DNA of 64,000 nt from Sycobia sp. Sy_11 (Eukaryota; Arthropoda; Insecta; Hymenoptera; Epichrysomallidae), in contig JACCIC010000040.1 of assembly GCA_018907035.1 (NCBI GenBank), positions 1,581,501 through 1,645,500 on the forward strand, in the 5' to 3' direction. Shown here piece after piece: positions 13,248-26,193 of the stretch. The notes under the pieces are model-generated. The model ran no database searches. It was given only the letters and a program-made list of their open reading frames with translations, and was not told the DNA's origin. The position numbers were made by a program, and so were the translations under genes. Every line of letters starts with the position of its first letter. Position 1 is the stretch's first letter.

Positions 13248-13250
<3 letters not shown>
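12480..13250. other. No gene seen; AT-rich
   Basis: Very AT-rich sequence running into an (AT)n array; nothing recognised. Confidence 0.5.

Positions 13251-13251
<1 letters not shown>

Positions 13252-13315
<64 letters not shown>
13252..13315. repeat. (AT)n microsatellite, 64 bases
   Basis: Perfect AT run, the longest (AT) array in the window together with 28742-28803. Confidence 0.97.
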
Positions 13316-13316
<1 letters not shown>

Positions 13317-13539
13317 TCAACTGATAGATGCAATTTTAGAACTTATATATTTTTAATCTATGCTTCAGGAACTTTGCTTTCTTGCTCATTTTCTGTCTTT
13401 TTTCTCAAAGTGTTGTGTATAATTTTCTTTTTTCTGTTACACATTTACTTTTTCATAATAAATGATTCAATGCTTGGATATTCTGCATTATGATGGATTT
13501 TGGATTTCGGTGGAGAGCAGTTCATACGAGATAGTTCAC

Positions 13540-13929
13540 AATTCGGTTGCTCTTCAGCGCCACCGGGTCTAAATAAGCATCCCCTTGAAAATACAGCGGA
13601 ACCGAAACGAATCCTCCAATAATCAGACCGGCTGCCTATGCGCGTCGTGGGGTCCCGCAGCGGGATCGACGATCCTTCTCCTCCTCCTCCCCTCGGTAAC
13701 GAGGGCATTCGCCATGATTCGGCGTACGCCCCTAGATAATTCGTAAACAATCGCTTCGTTTCGCGAGTTCCCCCTCGCAACGATCTCGGCCGCGATCGTT
13801 TATACGGTAAATAATGTCCCGCGAGAGCAAAATGGAACGCAACAGAAGGGCGGAGGGGGGGCGGGAGGTTGCGATTGCCGAGTCGCTGCACGGCGACGTA
13901 TCGTCCGCGCCCCTGCCTTAACTCAACCT

Positions 13930-13963
<34 letters not shown>

Positions 13964-14107
13964 GGGTGGGGGGGTGGAGGATGCCGCCTGACTGGAATTT
14001 TTCCCAAGTAATTACACTCCCGTCCCGCCGAGACTAAATCATCGCCGATGCGCTCCCTCTCTTTTTTCGGGCTACCCGTATAACCCCTTCTTACTGCTCG
14101 ACTTTGC

Positions 14108-14154
<47 letters not shown>

Positions 14155-14460
14155 AAGCGCAACTCGAGCGTGCGGAGATTTATCGGGCGCCCCCGGCGCG
14201 TGCACGACGTTAGCGCGCCGCGTGCTTTTCTCTAATTTTTCCAGAGAGCTGCGCGCAATATGGCCTCGCTTTTTGTTTCCTTGTTCTGCCCCCCCCTCCT
14301 CCGTCCGCCCCACCCAGCCCATGGTCTCCACGAAAGGCGCGCCTCGATGGCGCTCTCTTCGCTGCGCTCCCGGCGAGATTTCATTTGAGCTTCGGAAGAG
14401 CGATATCAATATATAGGCTGTAGAGATTTGCGCTGGGCGCACGCCGGTTTGCTGATTAAT
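13540..14460. other. GC-rich region, two islands around (AG)n and (AT)n repeats
   Basis: CG-rich sequence at 13590-13920 and 13970-14460 with (AG)n at 13932-13963 and a (TA)n array at 14110-14151. Frames crossing it are interrupted or low-complexity. Nothing recognised as protein. Confidence 0.45.
14110..14151. repeat. (AT)n microsatellite, 42 bases
   Basis: Perfect TA run inside a GC-rich region. Confidence 0.96.
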
Positions 14461-14469
14461 AAAATGCTT

Positions 14470-15540
14470 GCGCGGGGGTTAATTAATTGGAAAATTGAGA
14501 TGATTCCTTGAAGCGAGCTTAGCGATTTTGACAGAAGGACATTTCAAGTATGGAAATATACTTGCGCTTCGTAAACATTTTGACTACGATATCTGAGATA
14601 TACACATTTTCGTCGTTTGATTAATTGAAGATACCAAAAATTAAAGGAGACATTATTATGAGTCACCTGATTGTATCTCAGAATTATATTTTTTACTCTT
14701 TTGCTAATATTTTACGACTTTTACTACCTCGCTATTCTCATTCAGCGCAGGATCTTTGCAATTGACCATTCCTCTAAGAGTTCGAGTAAAAAGTAAATTT
14801 CGTTCAAATTTCTTTTGTGATATTTTGAAATTAGTACATTATAACCTCAGAAATTTGTATTTAAAAATTTTTGGAACGATAATTTTTCCTGTTTATCCAA
14901 CTCTGCTTTCATGAAGCTGGTTAATCAGGCTTTTATGAACCCCATACTTGTTTTCTACAAAAATATTATTAATCTGAAATGCCCAGTTATGAATCTGGAT
15001 TATGTAATAGAGTCTAGTATATAGTAGAAACAAAGCTCAAGATTTGTAGGAAAAATTATTTAAGAAAATTAAAAATTTAGAATATAATATTCCAAATGAA
15101 TTTTTAAAGTGAATAAATTTTTTAAGATCAATTGAGCAATACGATTGGAGAAACAATAAGCCTCGAAAATAGTGTACCAGAACAGAAAATTTGAGATTTC
15201 GTGAAAAAATTATCTTTTATTAAGTCTTATTTATCTTTTATTTACCAATATACAAAATTGTAATTTTTCAAAAGGTTTGTTTATTTTACAAAGTTTCTCT
15301 ACAAATGGCCATGGTAATTCCCTGGTCAAATTTGCTTAAAAAAAAATTATCCAGGAAAGCATTACTCGCTCGTTCGTGCATGAAAATGGCCAAATTACAG
15401 GTCGGAAAGAGATTGTTTAGAACCATCTATTTGCTCTTTTCTGACGTTTTATCTATATTTCTACGACGCATCACCTCGAAAAATCGTGTCCAATTTTTCG
15501 GATTAGTTGTTCGAAGGGGCTGGGCTCCCTGAACTGCCAA
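14470..15540. other. No gene seen; AT-rich
   Basis: AT-rich throughout. The short frame at 15305-15532 has no recognisable motif. Confidence 0.5.
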
Positions 15541-16027
15541 GCCCTATGCACGATGACCGCTTCACTCGCCGTCGCCAGAAATACCGTTTCTGCCCAATCA
15601 GTCAGATACAATTTCATGGGCACATTTCCAAATATCGGCATATTTGAAAATGACCGTTTGGGGGCCTTTCCGTGCGCTTCGTCGTCGTCTCAATCGCATG
15701 ATTTCTCATGGAATAATCGCATTGCAGAACTTTGTAAAATCACAAATGCAAGAATATTTCGAATCGTCGATCTCCATACCTCTGATTATTCATCTGATGT
15801 AGGCTTAACGTTCGCACCTGCATCCTGGCGTAGCGAACATACACGTACAGACACGCGTCCGTTCCGGAAAATGTGTACGGATACGTGCGCGTATACATAG
15901 GCGATTGGCACGGCAGCTGGGTTCCCGTGGAGTCCTGCTGTATATCTGTGCCATCGGAGCGGGGCTCGGAAATCCGGCGCCTCTGGCAACAGGTTTCAAT
16001 AACGAGCCTATTAAAGCTCGACGAGGG

Positions 16028-16074
<47 letters not shown>

Positions 16075-16160
16075 CTCGATCATCCCTATCCTTCTCTCGC
16101 TCTCTCACTCTCTCGGTCTCTCCTGCTTGTGCGCGAACGCTCGTACAATGCCAATTTCGC
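15540..16160. other. Moderately GC-rich region around a (CT)n array
   Basis: Many CG dinucleotides (acacgtacagacacgcgtccg near 15840). Overlapping frames on both strands are all low-complexity or unrecognised. Confidence 0.35.
16033..16068. repeat. (CT)n microsatellite, 36 bases
   Basis: Perfect CT run; imperfect pyrimidine tracts continue at 16093-16122 and 16300-16328. Confidence 0.95.
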
Positions 16161-16449
16161 CCCACCCACCCGTCGATGTTTATTCATACGAAGATCAAAG
16201 GCCGCGTTGTCAATGTCCCCGATTCTCATCACTTCCCCCCTATTTTTTTGTGTCCCGATAAACACGATGGAGCGCACTTCTTATGCATTTCGTGTCTCGC
16301 CCTCTCTCTCCTCTCTCTCTTTTTTTTTGTTACGATATTCAGTTGGGTTTGCATTGGATTTTTTAACCTCTATACTTTGCATTGTTATTGGCTCTTTTAA
16401 TCGGGAAAGCGGAACGGGGGGCAGAGATGCGAAATTAAAAAAAGTAAAT

Positions 16450-17640
16450 TAATCGATGGCTATCCGCGGTCCACTCTTTGTGAGCATTTTATTGAAATGT
16501 CGAAATATATAATCGAGTTAACGCTAACCGACAGTGAAGCGAGAACAACCTTTCGCTTAAATATTTCACTTATGCCTTTACATTTACTTCGTTAATACGA
16601 TTCATTCAGAAATATCGCCACGCTTGAAATTTGTTTTGCAAGTCATGGAATTCATAGAATTTTACTAAATTTTATTTATTTTATTTCTATTTTTAGAAAT
16701 TTTATTTCTATTTTTCTATGGCAAATTGTGTAAATCGAAATTAACGATTGTGCTTTTTTATAGTTTCAAAATATTGTGTTATAAATTCTTAATACCTGGA
16801 TTACCAGAAAACGATCAAATCTATAAAAAATTATCCCTTTTATAATCCAAATCGATACTTATAAAATTCGAGCTTTTATATAGTGATTTTATAATGTAGT
16901 AATGTAATTTGCACAATCATACCATCGTGGAATTTTAAAGTTTAAAGATTCAAAACTAATACTCACGCATAATGTGGCTTTGAAAATTCAATAATGCGCT
17001 TATTTCGGTATCCGTCAATTTAGGTTCGCGGACATCTATCTTATACATTTTTGGTTTATCACGCAGAATTATTAGATAAATTTCTGAACGGCTGAGGCAG
17101 CGATATTTCATTTCGTAAAGGTGGGCACCCGAGCGCCGGTCGAAGAAGCTGGTCAGTAGAACGAGTCGAGCATTAGTCGGGTCGCCGGCAGGGATTAGTG
17201 AATGTACGATTACAAGAATTTATATGGTAGAACGAACGTCTGTGATTACCTCGAAGAGATTTTTAAAAGGTTTGGCTTTATTTTGAAATTACTCGTGAAA
17301 GAACTATTTAAAAATTCTTATATAAATCAAATTGATAATATAAAAAATCTTTTGAGAGGTTTAGATAAAACATACACGAAGTTTTCTAAAATTGGCCTTT
17401 ACGATTTGATTTTTTTTCAATTTACATTAGTTGTATTTTTCTAGTTTATATTAAAGTTCAATTCAAGAGATGAATTCATAGTTTCATAGCGAAAAGAAAG
17501 AGGTACAAAAAAAGCTTCATTGTATTACATTTTTTCTATTTTTTTTTTCATATTTCTATACGCAGAGTTTGAAAAATCTGTAAAATGGATGAATCCGATG
17601 CACTGTACTTTTACCTATATATAAACTTTCGTCAAGCAAA
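16450..17640. other. No gene seen; AT-rich
   Basis: Includes an imperfect tandem ATTTTATTTCTATTTTT at about 16669-16715. A slightly GC-richer patch lies at 17090-17200. Nothing recognised. Confidence 0.45.
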
Positions 17641-18144
17641 CCGCGTCCCAAAATTTACCTACACTGTCGCGAACGAGCTTTCCCGCAGCAACACGTGCCA
17701 GCGCAACAACAGCCTGCGTCCACAAGCTCGCTAATCGCGTCGATGGCAAGCGCAACGAAAAGAGAGAGAGAGGGGGCATGGGGAGATGAAGAGAGAGAGA
17801 AAGAGAGTGAGAGCAGTCACCCGGCTAACCCTCGACCGAGCGAGCTGTACTGGAACAAGCGAGAGGGGCAGAGGGGCACGAACCCCGGGGCGCGCGGGCG
17901 TTATGTGTAACCAGCGCGCGACTCTCGCATAGGTAGCTAGGTACAAATTGCCGCCATCACTCCTCGCGGTGCAGGAAGGCGAAGGGTGGAGGGATAGGCG
18001 AGGCTGGCGCAAACTCACACAGCACGCGTAGACCTATATGCGCGAGCGCATGTATACGCGAGAATGATTACGGTCGCCTTCACCGCGCGCTAGACCGCGC
18101 TGCGGTGAGTGCTTGTGTGCATGCCTGCCTGTGTGAGACAGCAG

Positions 18145-18188
<44 letters not shown>

Positions 18189-18500
18189 GGGAACCTCAAT
18201 GCCATCGGTATGTCGCTCGGATTGCCCTCCTCCCCCCCCCTCCTTCCAACCCCGTCCGCGCGCCCTTCGCCCGGCGGGCCCGGCAGCCAGTTACAAAAGG
18301 CGCCGAAATTCTAAAGCGCGCCGCCGCTCGTGCTATGGATACCTGCCACCTATACGGGGACGCGGACGCGCAGCGCGACGAGGACTTTGTCTTTATTACC
18401 GATGGCGCGGGCGGCGCAGCTGGCGGTTCACGAGACAAATCTGATGCTCCTGTCGCTCGCGAGCCGACAATGGGCCGGGGGGAGGGAGGGGTTTCGGGGT
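17640..18500. other. GC-rich CpG-rich island
   Basis: Among the strongest islands of the left half (gcgcgccgccgctcgtg near 18316, ccggcgggcccggcag near 18271), with an (AG)n array inside. Frames exist in several phases with no consistent protein signal. Confidence 0.5.
18147..18184. repeat. (AG)n microsatellite, 38 bases
   Basis: Perfect GA run within the GC-rich island. Confidence 0.96.
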
Positions 18501-18638
18501 TGGCGGAGGCTTTTTTTTTACGGTTGCTGTGCTGCTTGTTGCATTCGCTGCGAAATTCTCGGGACTGGATTTGCTTTTTTTTCTTCTTTTTTTTCTTTTT
18601 TATTGGAGCGAATAGACAAGGTGATGGTATATTAACGA

Positions 18639-18681
18639 GATTTATGTACGTAGCTTTTAGATTTATGCACGTAGCATTTTA
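18639..18681. repeat. 21/22-base tandem duplication
   Basis: Two adjacent copies of gattta tg(t/c)acgtagc followed by ttta or atttta, differing at one base and one inserted base. Confidence 0.8.
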
Positions 18682-18689
18682 TCGTCTAA

Positions 18690-19650
18690 CATGTGGGATC
18701 GAAGCTGAAATTTTTTCATATAAAATTTAATAAAGCTGCTATTTGATTTTATGGGTTTCTTTTTCTTTACTTCGCCGATTATATACTACAGTATTGCTGA
18801 TTTGTTTTCTTGAATGCTTGATTATGAAATTAATTTTATTAGATACATTAGATTCTTATTTTTTTCTAATGATAATTATATGTAAAACATAATACAGAAG
18901 GCGAACAATGCATATTATAAAATTAAATAACTATTCGAAAAGGAAATAGTTTTATTATTACATGCACGAACCAACATTTAAATCGGATAAAGTTGTGACA
19001 TTGTCGAATGCTGAAAGAGAAGATTACATGCGACTTTTATGTATGTATTTAATTGTTTTTATCTGTCTACTAGCTATGTAGTACATGCATATAGGTAGAA
19101 CAGCAACGCCATACGAAATCAACAATAACGCAATTTTTTTAATTAGTTCTATGTTTACATAGAAATAAATTATAAGCTGATATCTCAAAAGATTAGTAGA
19201 GACAGTGAATTCAATTATAATCGACAATTTTATTAGAAGCTTACATAAGAAATGTTGTACTAATGAACCGTAAGGTAATTAACGCAAAATTATCAATATT
19301 TTTTTCCACAATTGTCATAAATCTGAGGACAATAAAAAAGCTTAATTATTGAACCGCAGCAAAAAGAAACAAAATTTACAACTTGGTCAACTCCAACGAT
19401 AATTCGTCATCCATCACTATACTTTGCAAACTCTACATTTTTTAAAATAGTTCACTTTTATAACCGCCCACATCATAATAACAATAATAAACGCTACTGT
19501 TGAGCCACTCAGCCGAATACGGCTCTATCGCCAGACAAAGGAAGTAAGCCACGCAAACGATTTTAATCGAAATGCGTAACGAAAAAGAAAGGAAAGATAG
19601 TAAAACACCCCTGCCCTCTGCTGCTATACGTGAGGATACTACGCACACAG
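18690..19650. other. No gene seen; AT-rich
   Basis: Plain AT-rich DNA; nothing recognised. Confidence 0.5.
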
Positions 19651-19659
19651 AAGATTTAA

Positions 19660-20060
19660 GTCCTCCAGCGCTCGCTCCGCTCTGAAGCGCCGGTAGAGCG
19701 AGCGGTGCGGCCGCCCGAATTATATATATAAACAAGCGCACGCGCGCGCTCGCACACGACCGGCTTGCTAGAAGTGGCACTACTGCAGAGCAGCGGGAGA
19801 GAAAGCGCGCACTCGAGGCCAAGCCCTGTGCATATATGCCGTAAGACCGCTGTACCTCTGCCGCCCGCGCTCGCATCAAAAAGTCACTCGTACAACGCAA
19901 ATACTTACCGCCTCCCCCCTTCCTCGCCGCCGTACGGTAGAAGGCCGGGGACTCTTTGGGGCAGAGGCTGAAACGATGGAACGGCCTTTTCCGGGGCGAG
20001 GGGCGAGGGCGGTTTTAATAGAATTGCTCGTAACGTAGACGCAGCGGGACAGCGAAACGT
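19660..20060 (-). other. GC-rich island with a minus-strand splice donor
   Basis: CG-rich sequence with an alternating gcgcacgcgcgcgc patch near 19735. On the minus strand GGAGGCG is followed by gtaagtattt (donor 19903-19908), so the sequence right of it could be an untranslated first exon. No coding frame supported. Confidence 0.35.
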
Positions 20061-20740
20061 TCGCAGTTGAATTTCCAAATTCTCGATAATGCCAAACGTT
20101 TGTAGCGATGATCGTAGCATAAAGCATGGGGCGACCATTTATAATTCAACTGCGAATCAAAATGTCAAATAAACGATATTGTGTTTGACACAAACCAACA
20201 AGTCCATTTATACGATGTTGATTGCGCCGTGTCTATTTGACAAGCCCCCCTTTTGTCGAAACAGATTTCTTAGATTTTGTTCAATGCGTTTTAATGTTAA
20301 AATAACTTTATGCTCATGGGATTGAAGATAAATTTAACGAATACGCGGTTCTTCAAGAACAAGAATTTCTTAAACAATTCATTTTTTGTCATTCTCAATA
20401 CAATGGCCATCTATAATGTAAATATTTCCCAGGTAGAGAGAACATGTTGAAGTGCCATAAACCGACTGATCCTTGTATCGAAAATGTAAAATGTTAATTT
20501 CACAGCGATCAACATTGAACTAAAATTCTTCTTAGAACTAGAAGCCTTACTTTACATAGTGGCTGCATAAAATTAAATTTTCCACGCAATTTCCTCGGCT
20601 TTATATGTAACCTTACGCATTGATTTATCTGTACATTTGTCAAATACAGTCATCGATTCCGTAATATCTCGCCCTTTATAGAAAACAGGAAAATAAATTA
20701 AAGAAAAACTGAATCATCGGCTATTCTTAAGTTCAGTCCC
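20060..20740. other. No gene seen; AT-rich
   Basis: Plain AT-rich DNA between two GC islands. Confidence 0.5.
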
Positions 20741-21140
20741 TTCCGCGGTCGATCCTCGATGTACCGCGTTAATTAATCCGTCGTCGCGTCGAGCGCACGG
20801 GTCGCCCGACTATGGCCAATTTCATCGTCGCGAAATAATGCAGAAGACGAACGAGAGACGACTCGCCGGGGAGGGGGGGGCCGAGACAGCGTGAAATTCG
20901 CCCTTAAAACGACGCGAGACAAAACCGCCGCCCGCGTTACCCTTTATATAAATACAATGAAAATCGGCAAGAGGTTCGATTGTTCAGCTTTTCGAGGGAC
21001 GGGGGCGGGTTGAAAGCGAGGCTTTGCAAGAGCCAATTATACGGCCCGAGTCCCGTGGGAGGGCTGAAGCGATCCCTACCCCGCCTTGGCATTGAAAAGA
21101 GTTCGCGAATACCGAAGTTCTTTCTCAACCCCCATCGCCC
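20740..21140. other. GC-rich CpG-rich island
   Basis: CG-dense block (gtcgtcgcgtcgagcgcacgg near 20780; gaggggggggccgag near 20871). A long plus-strand frame from 20980 to 21837 crosses it but is broken up by a (TC)n array and shows no domain. Confidence 0.45.
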
Positions 21141-21476
21141 GCCACTGTGGCTTTTGTTTCCTTATTTCTGCTTCTTAAAAATACAACGGTGGATAACTTT
21201 CAGAGATAACTTATTCAAACAATGTATATTAATTTTTTTATACGGATCTGAGAATCCGATGGTTGAAACCTTATGTGAATGGATTAAGAAAATTTCCTCA
21301 GATCTGCGCTATCTATCGACCGAAGGAAATTATTCTGATTATTATGATTTCAACCTATACAGATATTATACAGATATTCACCCAATATCACTTACCGAAT
21401 CGCGCGGGCTGCTTTCACTCCGTGTCGTTTTTACGGTGGAATACGTCATTAATGGTCCTTGTCTCGGCTCTTTAAA

Positions 21477-21479
<3 letters not shown>

Positions 21480-21518
<39 letters not shown>
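21480..21518. repeat. (CT)n microsatellite, 39 bases
   Basis: Perfect CT run; followed 270 bases later by a run of 13 G at 21789-21801. Confidence 0.96.
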
Positions 21519-21520
<2 letters not shown>

Positions 21521-21849
21521 GCCCTCTTCGAACTCCGCCAATCTTCGCGCCCACTCCCCATTCGCCTCTCAACGCGGCATTCGAGTCCCGTGACACCGAA
21601 CAAAACGAACCTCTTTTGCCTTTGATTGGCGCGCTAAATTTTTCAGCGGGAATTTCGTTGCTTTTTTATGTTTCGTTCGCGGGGCGGCTAGCTTTTCGTG
21701 AATTCTCATGCACCGAATTATTACTCAAGTTTCGAATGTCTTTTGTGACGATTGTGGAACCGGTACTCGAGGGAATCCAAGTTTGCGGAGGGGGGGGGGG
21801 GTCGTACTGTAGAGAGTTGAACATTCTGAAGGTTTGAAGATCTTTCGTC

Positions 21850-22650
21850 TTTGCCGGGCTCTGATTACCAAAATTTATGCAGTTTAATCATTAATGTCTC
21901 CTATTTAAAATATACACAATGTATAATCCATCAAACTTTCAATATTAGGAAGCATACATTCCACAACAAAGGAAATGAACGAAAACGTTTATTTCTATTC
22001 TTCAATGTTAATTATGTTATGTCATGTCTCTACCAAGATAGACTAATATTATTTGGAAATATTTTGACGAAATCCAATAATTGCTTGGTATTCGTGCAAA
22101 AAAAATACAATAGGATTGCGTTATTGTTCAGAAGCCGAGGATGACCATATATTTTTAAGCACTTTCATCAAATTATTATCTTCTGGTATCTGGGCTAATT
22201 GCAACGCGATAAGAATTATTTCGGGTAACCGAATATCTACTTTACTCATACACCGAAAAAATAAGTCATATGAAATCCGGTTATTATTCCCGGATCGAGT
22301 ATCAGAATTTCAAACTATCTGAAAATATTTTCATTTATTTTATTTTATTTGTTATATGCAAAAATAGGGAATGAGCACATAAATGTTCATGCATTTTGTA
22401 CTTGTGTTTGCATTCCTTCTTCAAGAAAATCAGAATATAGGTACATTTTCTGCGATTGTTTAAATTTTGTATATTACGAATACTAATTATGATACTTCAT
22501 TATTACAATTATAAAAACGTAGTTATTTAATTTTAATCAGAAGACTTTTGTAAATGTCAAGAAACAGGGCAAATAAAAAAATAAAAAGTAAATTTATTTG
22601 AATTGATGATTTCATAAAAGTTTCGCCTCTCTCGCGAATATCCTCTCGGC
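21850..22650. other. No gene seen; AT-rich
   Basis: Short frames without recognisable motifs; AT-rich. Confidence 0.5.
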
Positions 22651-22659
22651 AAAGACTAC

Positions 22660-23215
22660 ATACTCTTTTTTTTTTTGTCGTTACACCGACTGAAGTAACT
22701 TACGTCCGCTTTACGCTCTCGCTGTGAACAACGCGTAAACTTCCGAGGACAAGGACATCTGTAGAGCCGACGAGGATGTTCCATTAGCGAGGCAGTACTC
22801 GCAAGGGTTAAAAAAACCAATACGGAAGTACGAGTACATACACGTACGGCCGGGTACGCGCCTTTCCACCCCGCCCCGCTTATCTTCCGAGACGCGTTCG
22901 AGCGCCCGAAAACTAATTTAAGTTCGCCAATCGCTTTAGGTATTTCGATTTTATTCAGATATCAGCGGGAACGTTATTTCCCTCGGGTAGTGGAGGGGGG
23001 GGGGGTCTGCGTCCCGTACATGTGCCCCCAGACCGTAGATATACTCGCCGAATTCTTCACGACAACAATACGTCCGATATCCTTTTCTCCGTACGCCTCT
23101 TTATCCTTCTTCATTGTAAAAATTCTTTCCATGTAAACGTTTTGCCTTACTTTTCTATTTCGCATAGCAGCCTTATCGTTCGGGTTTGCTTCGTTTTCGC
23201 TGTCTGCCGGCGAGT
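22660..23215. other. Moderately GC-rich patch, no gene recognised
   Basis: CG-rich at 22730-22910 with an 11-G run near 22994-23005. No supported frame. Confidence 0.35.
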
Positions 23216-23219
23216 TTAA

Positions 23220-25160
23220 AAGCTACTTTAGTTTTAGCTAGAAGTACGTAAAACATCGTAAAACAATACTTGATCGTGACTATTCATGTAATTATAAATG
23301 AGATGACGTGTTAGTTATGATTCTTAGCTGTGCTGTTGGATCATCTGTTATCACTAAAGATGTTAATTAACCTGTATTCTTGTTGTCCTTAATCAAAGCT
23401 AACCGATAACCATAGAAAATTATTGATACTGGCTGAACAGTAATGAAATTAATTAATAATAAATTTAGTAGATGTATTTTATAATTATTAATAGCAATCC
23501 AATTTCTAAAAATGCGTCATTTTTTCATAGTTAATTTTAATCGTGTTTTAATAGAATAGGATATAAAATCAAAACGGGCGATACATGAGATATTTAAGAT
23601 TTATTTTTATTATTCTATATAGTCAACTTTTAAAATTGAAATTGGAAGTCTCCTGATTAAAATGATAGTTGATCTTAGTTTAATCTTACTCGTGGCGATT
23701 GAAATTGCGCCAAACGAAATAACTGAGCATTCTAGAAAATATTAGTTTTAAATCTGCATTATTACATATTATTAATTATTATTGTTAAAGCATACGCAAT
23801 TGTAAAATTATATTTAATTTAATATTAGAAACTACTAAATGAAACAGGTTCTATACTAATTATTTATAAAGAAAATCGGTGGAATATATACAATTATAAG
23901 TTTAATTCTACTTATGGATTTGTTAGGATTAATATAAGTAATAAAAAAATACGCCTTCGAAAATTAATCATACGTCATTTAATAAGCAAAAAAAATATCT
24001 CAAAGAGTTTTTGTAATCTTCAATGCTATTGTATTTATGATGTTATATGTTCGGAAAGCGTACAGGTTTTCAAAATTTCTACGTTCTTTTACATCCATTT
24101 ATTTGGTAGGAAACATATTTTCAAAAGCTGTTAAGCTCTATCAAGACATAAGAGATAAATTCTAAAAAAGGTAAATATAAATATATCCACAAAGATTTGA
24201 CGTTCATTCCATTACCGTGAGAGACACAGACGAGGGTGCCGCGTAATATTGTACTCTTTATCGCTGAGTTCACGGCATTTAAATCGCCAATACTCATCTG
24301 CTCCGGACATTAACACTGGTTGTGCCAAAGTACATAATTATATTACATCACCGTATACGAATAAATTTTCTAATTGATAATTATATTAAATTCTTTGAAT
24401 TTCTTAAAATCCCTAGATTCATCAAACTCATATTTTTATACATTACATAAATTGGTTAAATATCCTAGGGCAAAAAAGTAAATAATAGAGATTTTAATCG
24501 ACATTGCCATTATACTTCTGATGGATAAATTATTTTACATTATACGTCCCTTAGTTTCATTGACATCGTACCCCTATTCCTGGACATGACAGTCAATTAT
24601 TGTTTCTTTTTATCCAAGTTTTTTATCCAATCCATTAATCATTTACTTTTCTCGAGTTTTCGTAGACCTGAATATCTCATTACTTAATACTCTTAATTAT
24701 CACATTTCTCATACAGTAGTGACGCACTATTAAATTGTTTTAATATGTATAAATCGTATCGATTTACATATAATTTGAAGGATCATGCATGAAATCTATC
24801 ATTAAAAAATAAACGGAGAGCCGTCGGTTCATACGAATATAATCCAGAATATTATTTTGGCATACTTAAGTGCCTGGTGCCTATAATATACTAAACTTAC
24901 GGTACGCATGTGAATTTTTATATTATAAAACTAAGCTGCTGAATAAGTATTCTAAACTTTTATATGCTAAAATATTTATCGATTTAACAAGCACAAAACT
25001 CGCCAGCTCAAATTAATATCGCCCATACGCACTAACATGCAACGTACATCACATTGTACGATTCCCCGAATCACTTTAAACACTATCCGATAAATCCGTG
25101 GATCCCATTCAACTCACTTTTTGGGTTCTATTTCAGCTCCTCACTTCTTCTCCTTTCATC
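23220..25160. other. No gene seen; long AT-rich desert
   Basis: About 2 kb of AT-rich DNA without microsatellites longer than about ten units, GC islands or recognised frames. Confidence 0.55.
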
Positions 25161-25211
25161 CTCGCTTCATCTTTGCATTCTGCGGGCTCACCGCGTACTC
25201 GAGTGGCCTTT

Positions 25212-25214
25212 CGC

Positions 25215-25245
<31 letters not shown>

Positions 25246-25263
25246 TGTGTGTATACACATGCG
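25212..25263. repeat. (CG)n-(TG)n alternating tract, 52 bases
   Basis: Unbroken purine-pyrimidine alternation: CG repeats, then GT repeats, then tatacacatgcg. This is the sequence type most prone to form Z-DNA. Confidence 0.95.
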
Positions 25264-25430
25264 ACTCGATTTTCGAGTTCTCGTTCCCCAGTGCCAGTCT
25301 CCTGCAGGGAATAGGGACGCACGTAGCGGGAGGGGGGGGGCAAAAGTTTCCCGATTTCAACCTGTAGGACACGCCTCCGGCAGACTTGGACGAGCAGAAA
25401 AAGTCGAACAAAACGGGGACATCATTTGCT

Positions 25431-25433
<3 letters not shown>

Positions 25434-25475
<42 letters not shown>
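25434..25475. repeat. (AT)n microsatellite, 42 bases
   Basis: Perfect AT run, followed by pyrimidine-rich imperfect (CT)n at 25499-25550. Confidence 0.96.
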
Positions 25476-25480
<5 letters not shown>

Positions 25481-25649
25481 TGCCTGAAAAGGGTTCTTTC
25501 TCTCCCTCACCCTCTCTCTCTCCCTCTTTCTCTCTCTCTTTCTCTCTCTTTCGCCACGGAATTATTGGTGGACACGATGCGCGTGCGCAACCTCACTATA
25601 CGCCGAGTCGTCTATTTCGAAGTTTATTCCAAGTTTTATGAATTTTGAG

Positions 25650-26070
25650 AAAGTTGGATATGCCGTCCCTTTTCATTGATCGAGACTCTCGCTCCTTCGT
25701 TGCACGGGGTTCTTTAAAATCGGGAAAGTCTATTTGTAAGTAGACAGGAGAATATTCAAAAATCATAGAATGTTAATTATTATATCCGTTTTTACAATCT
25801 ATTTCAGAGAGTATAATGCATATCGAAAATGATAAATTTTTGTATAAGCGTAAGTAGAAATAAATCACATATTTTATTAATTTTCATAATTGAAATTCTG
25901 TCAATATAATTTGAAGGTTGCAAATATTCACTTAATGTTATTTCTGAAAAAAAGATACTGTAATTTAATTATGTATCGTAAATTCTGATCAATAGACTCT
26001 GCTGGACAGAATTTTGTCAAACGTATTCTCTTTTATTTCCGCCAATGGTATTTATCCATTAATGTTGTAT
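25650..26070. other. No gene seen; AT-rich
   Basis: Nothing recognised upstream of the mariner-like fragment. Confidence 0.5.
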
Positions 26071-26073
26071 TAA

Positions 26074-26076
<3 letters not shown>

Positions 26077-26121
<45 letters not shown>
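26077..26121. repeat. (AT)n microsatellite, 45 bases
   Basis: Perfect AT run shortly before the mariner-like remnant; TA is the mariner target dinucleotide. Confidence 0.96.
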
Positions 26122-26123
<2 letters not shown>

Positions 26124-26193
26124 CGCTCCCTTACTCTGAATCTTGTGTTAAAACTGATAAATTTTTTGAATAACTTGTCTTTATTCGTTTGTG

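Noticed and set aside
18639..18681. Possible satellite or CRISPR-like repeat
   Set aside because: Only two copies in tandem without spacers; not an array.
19900..20130. Two overlapping minus-strand frames in the GC island
   Set aside because: No motif, and frames end within the island; only the splice donor is of note.
20980..21837. Longest open frame in the window (285 codons, plus strand)
   Set aside because: It crosses a GC island and a (TC)n array that translates to repeated Ser-Leu. It shows no domain, and its composition changes with the DNA; most likely a chance frame.
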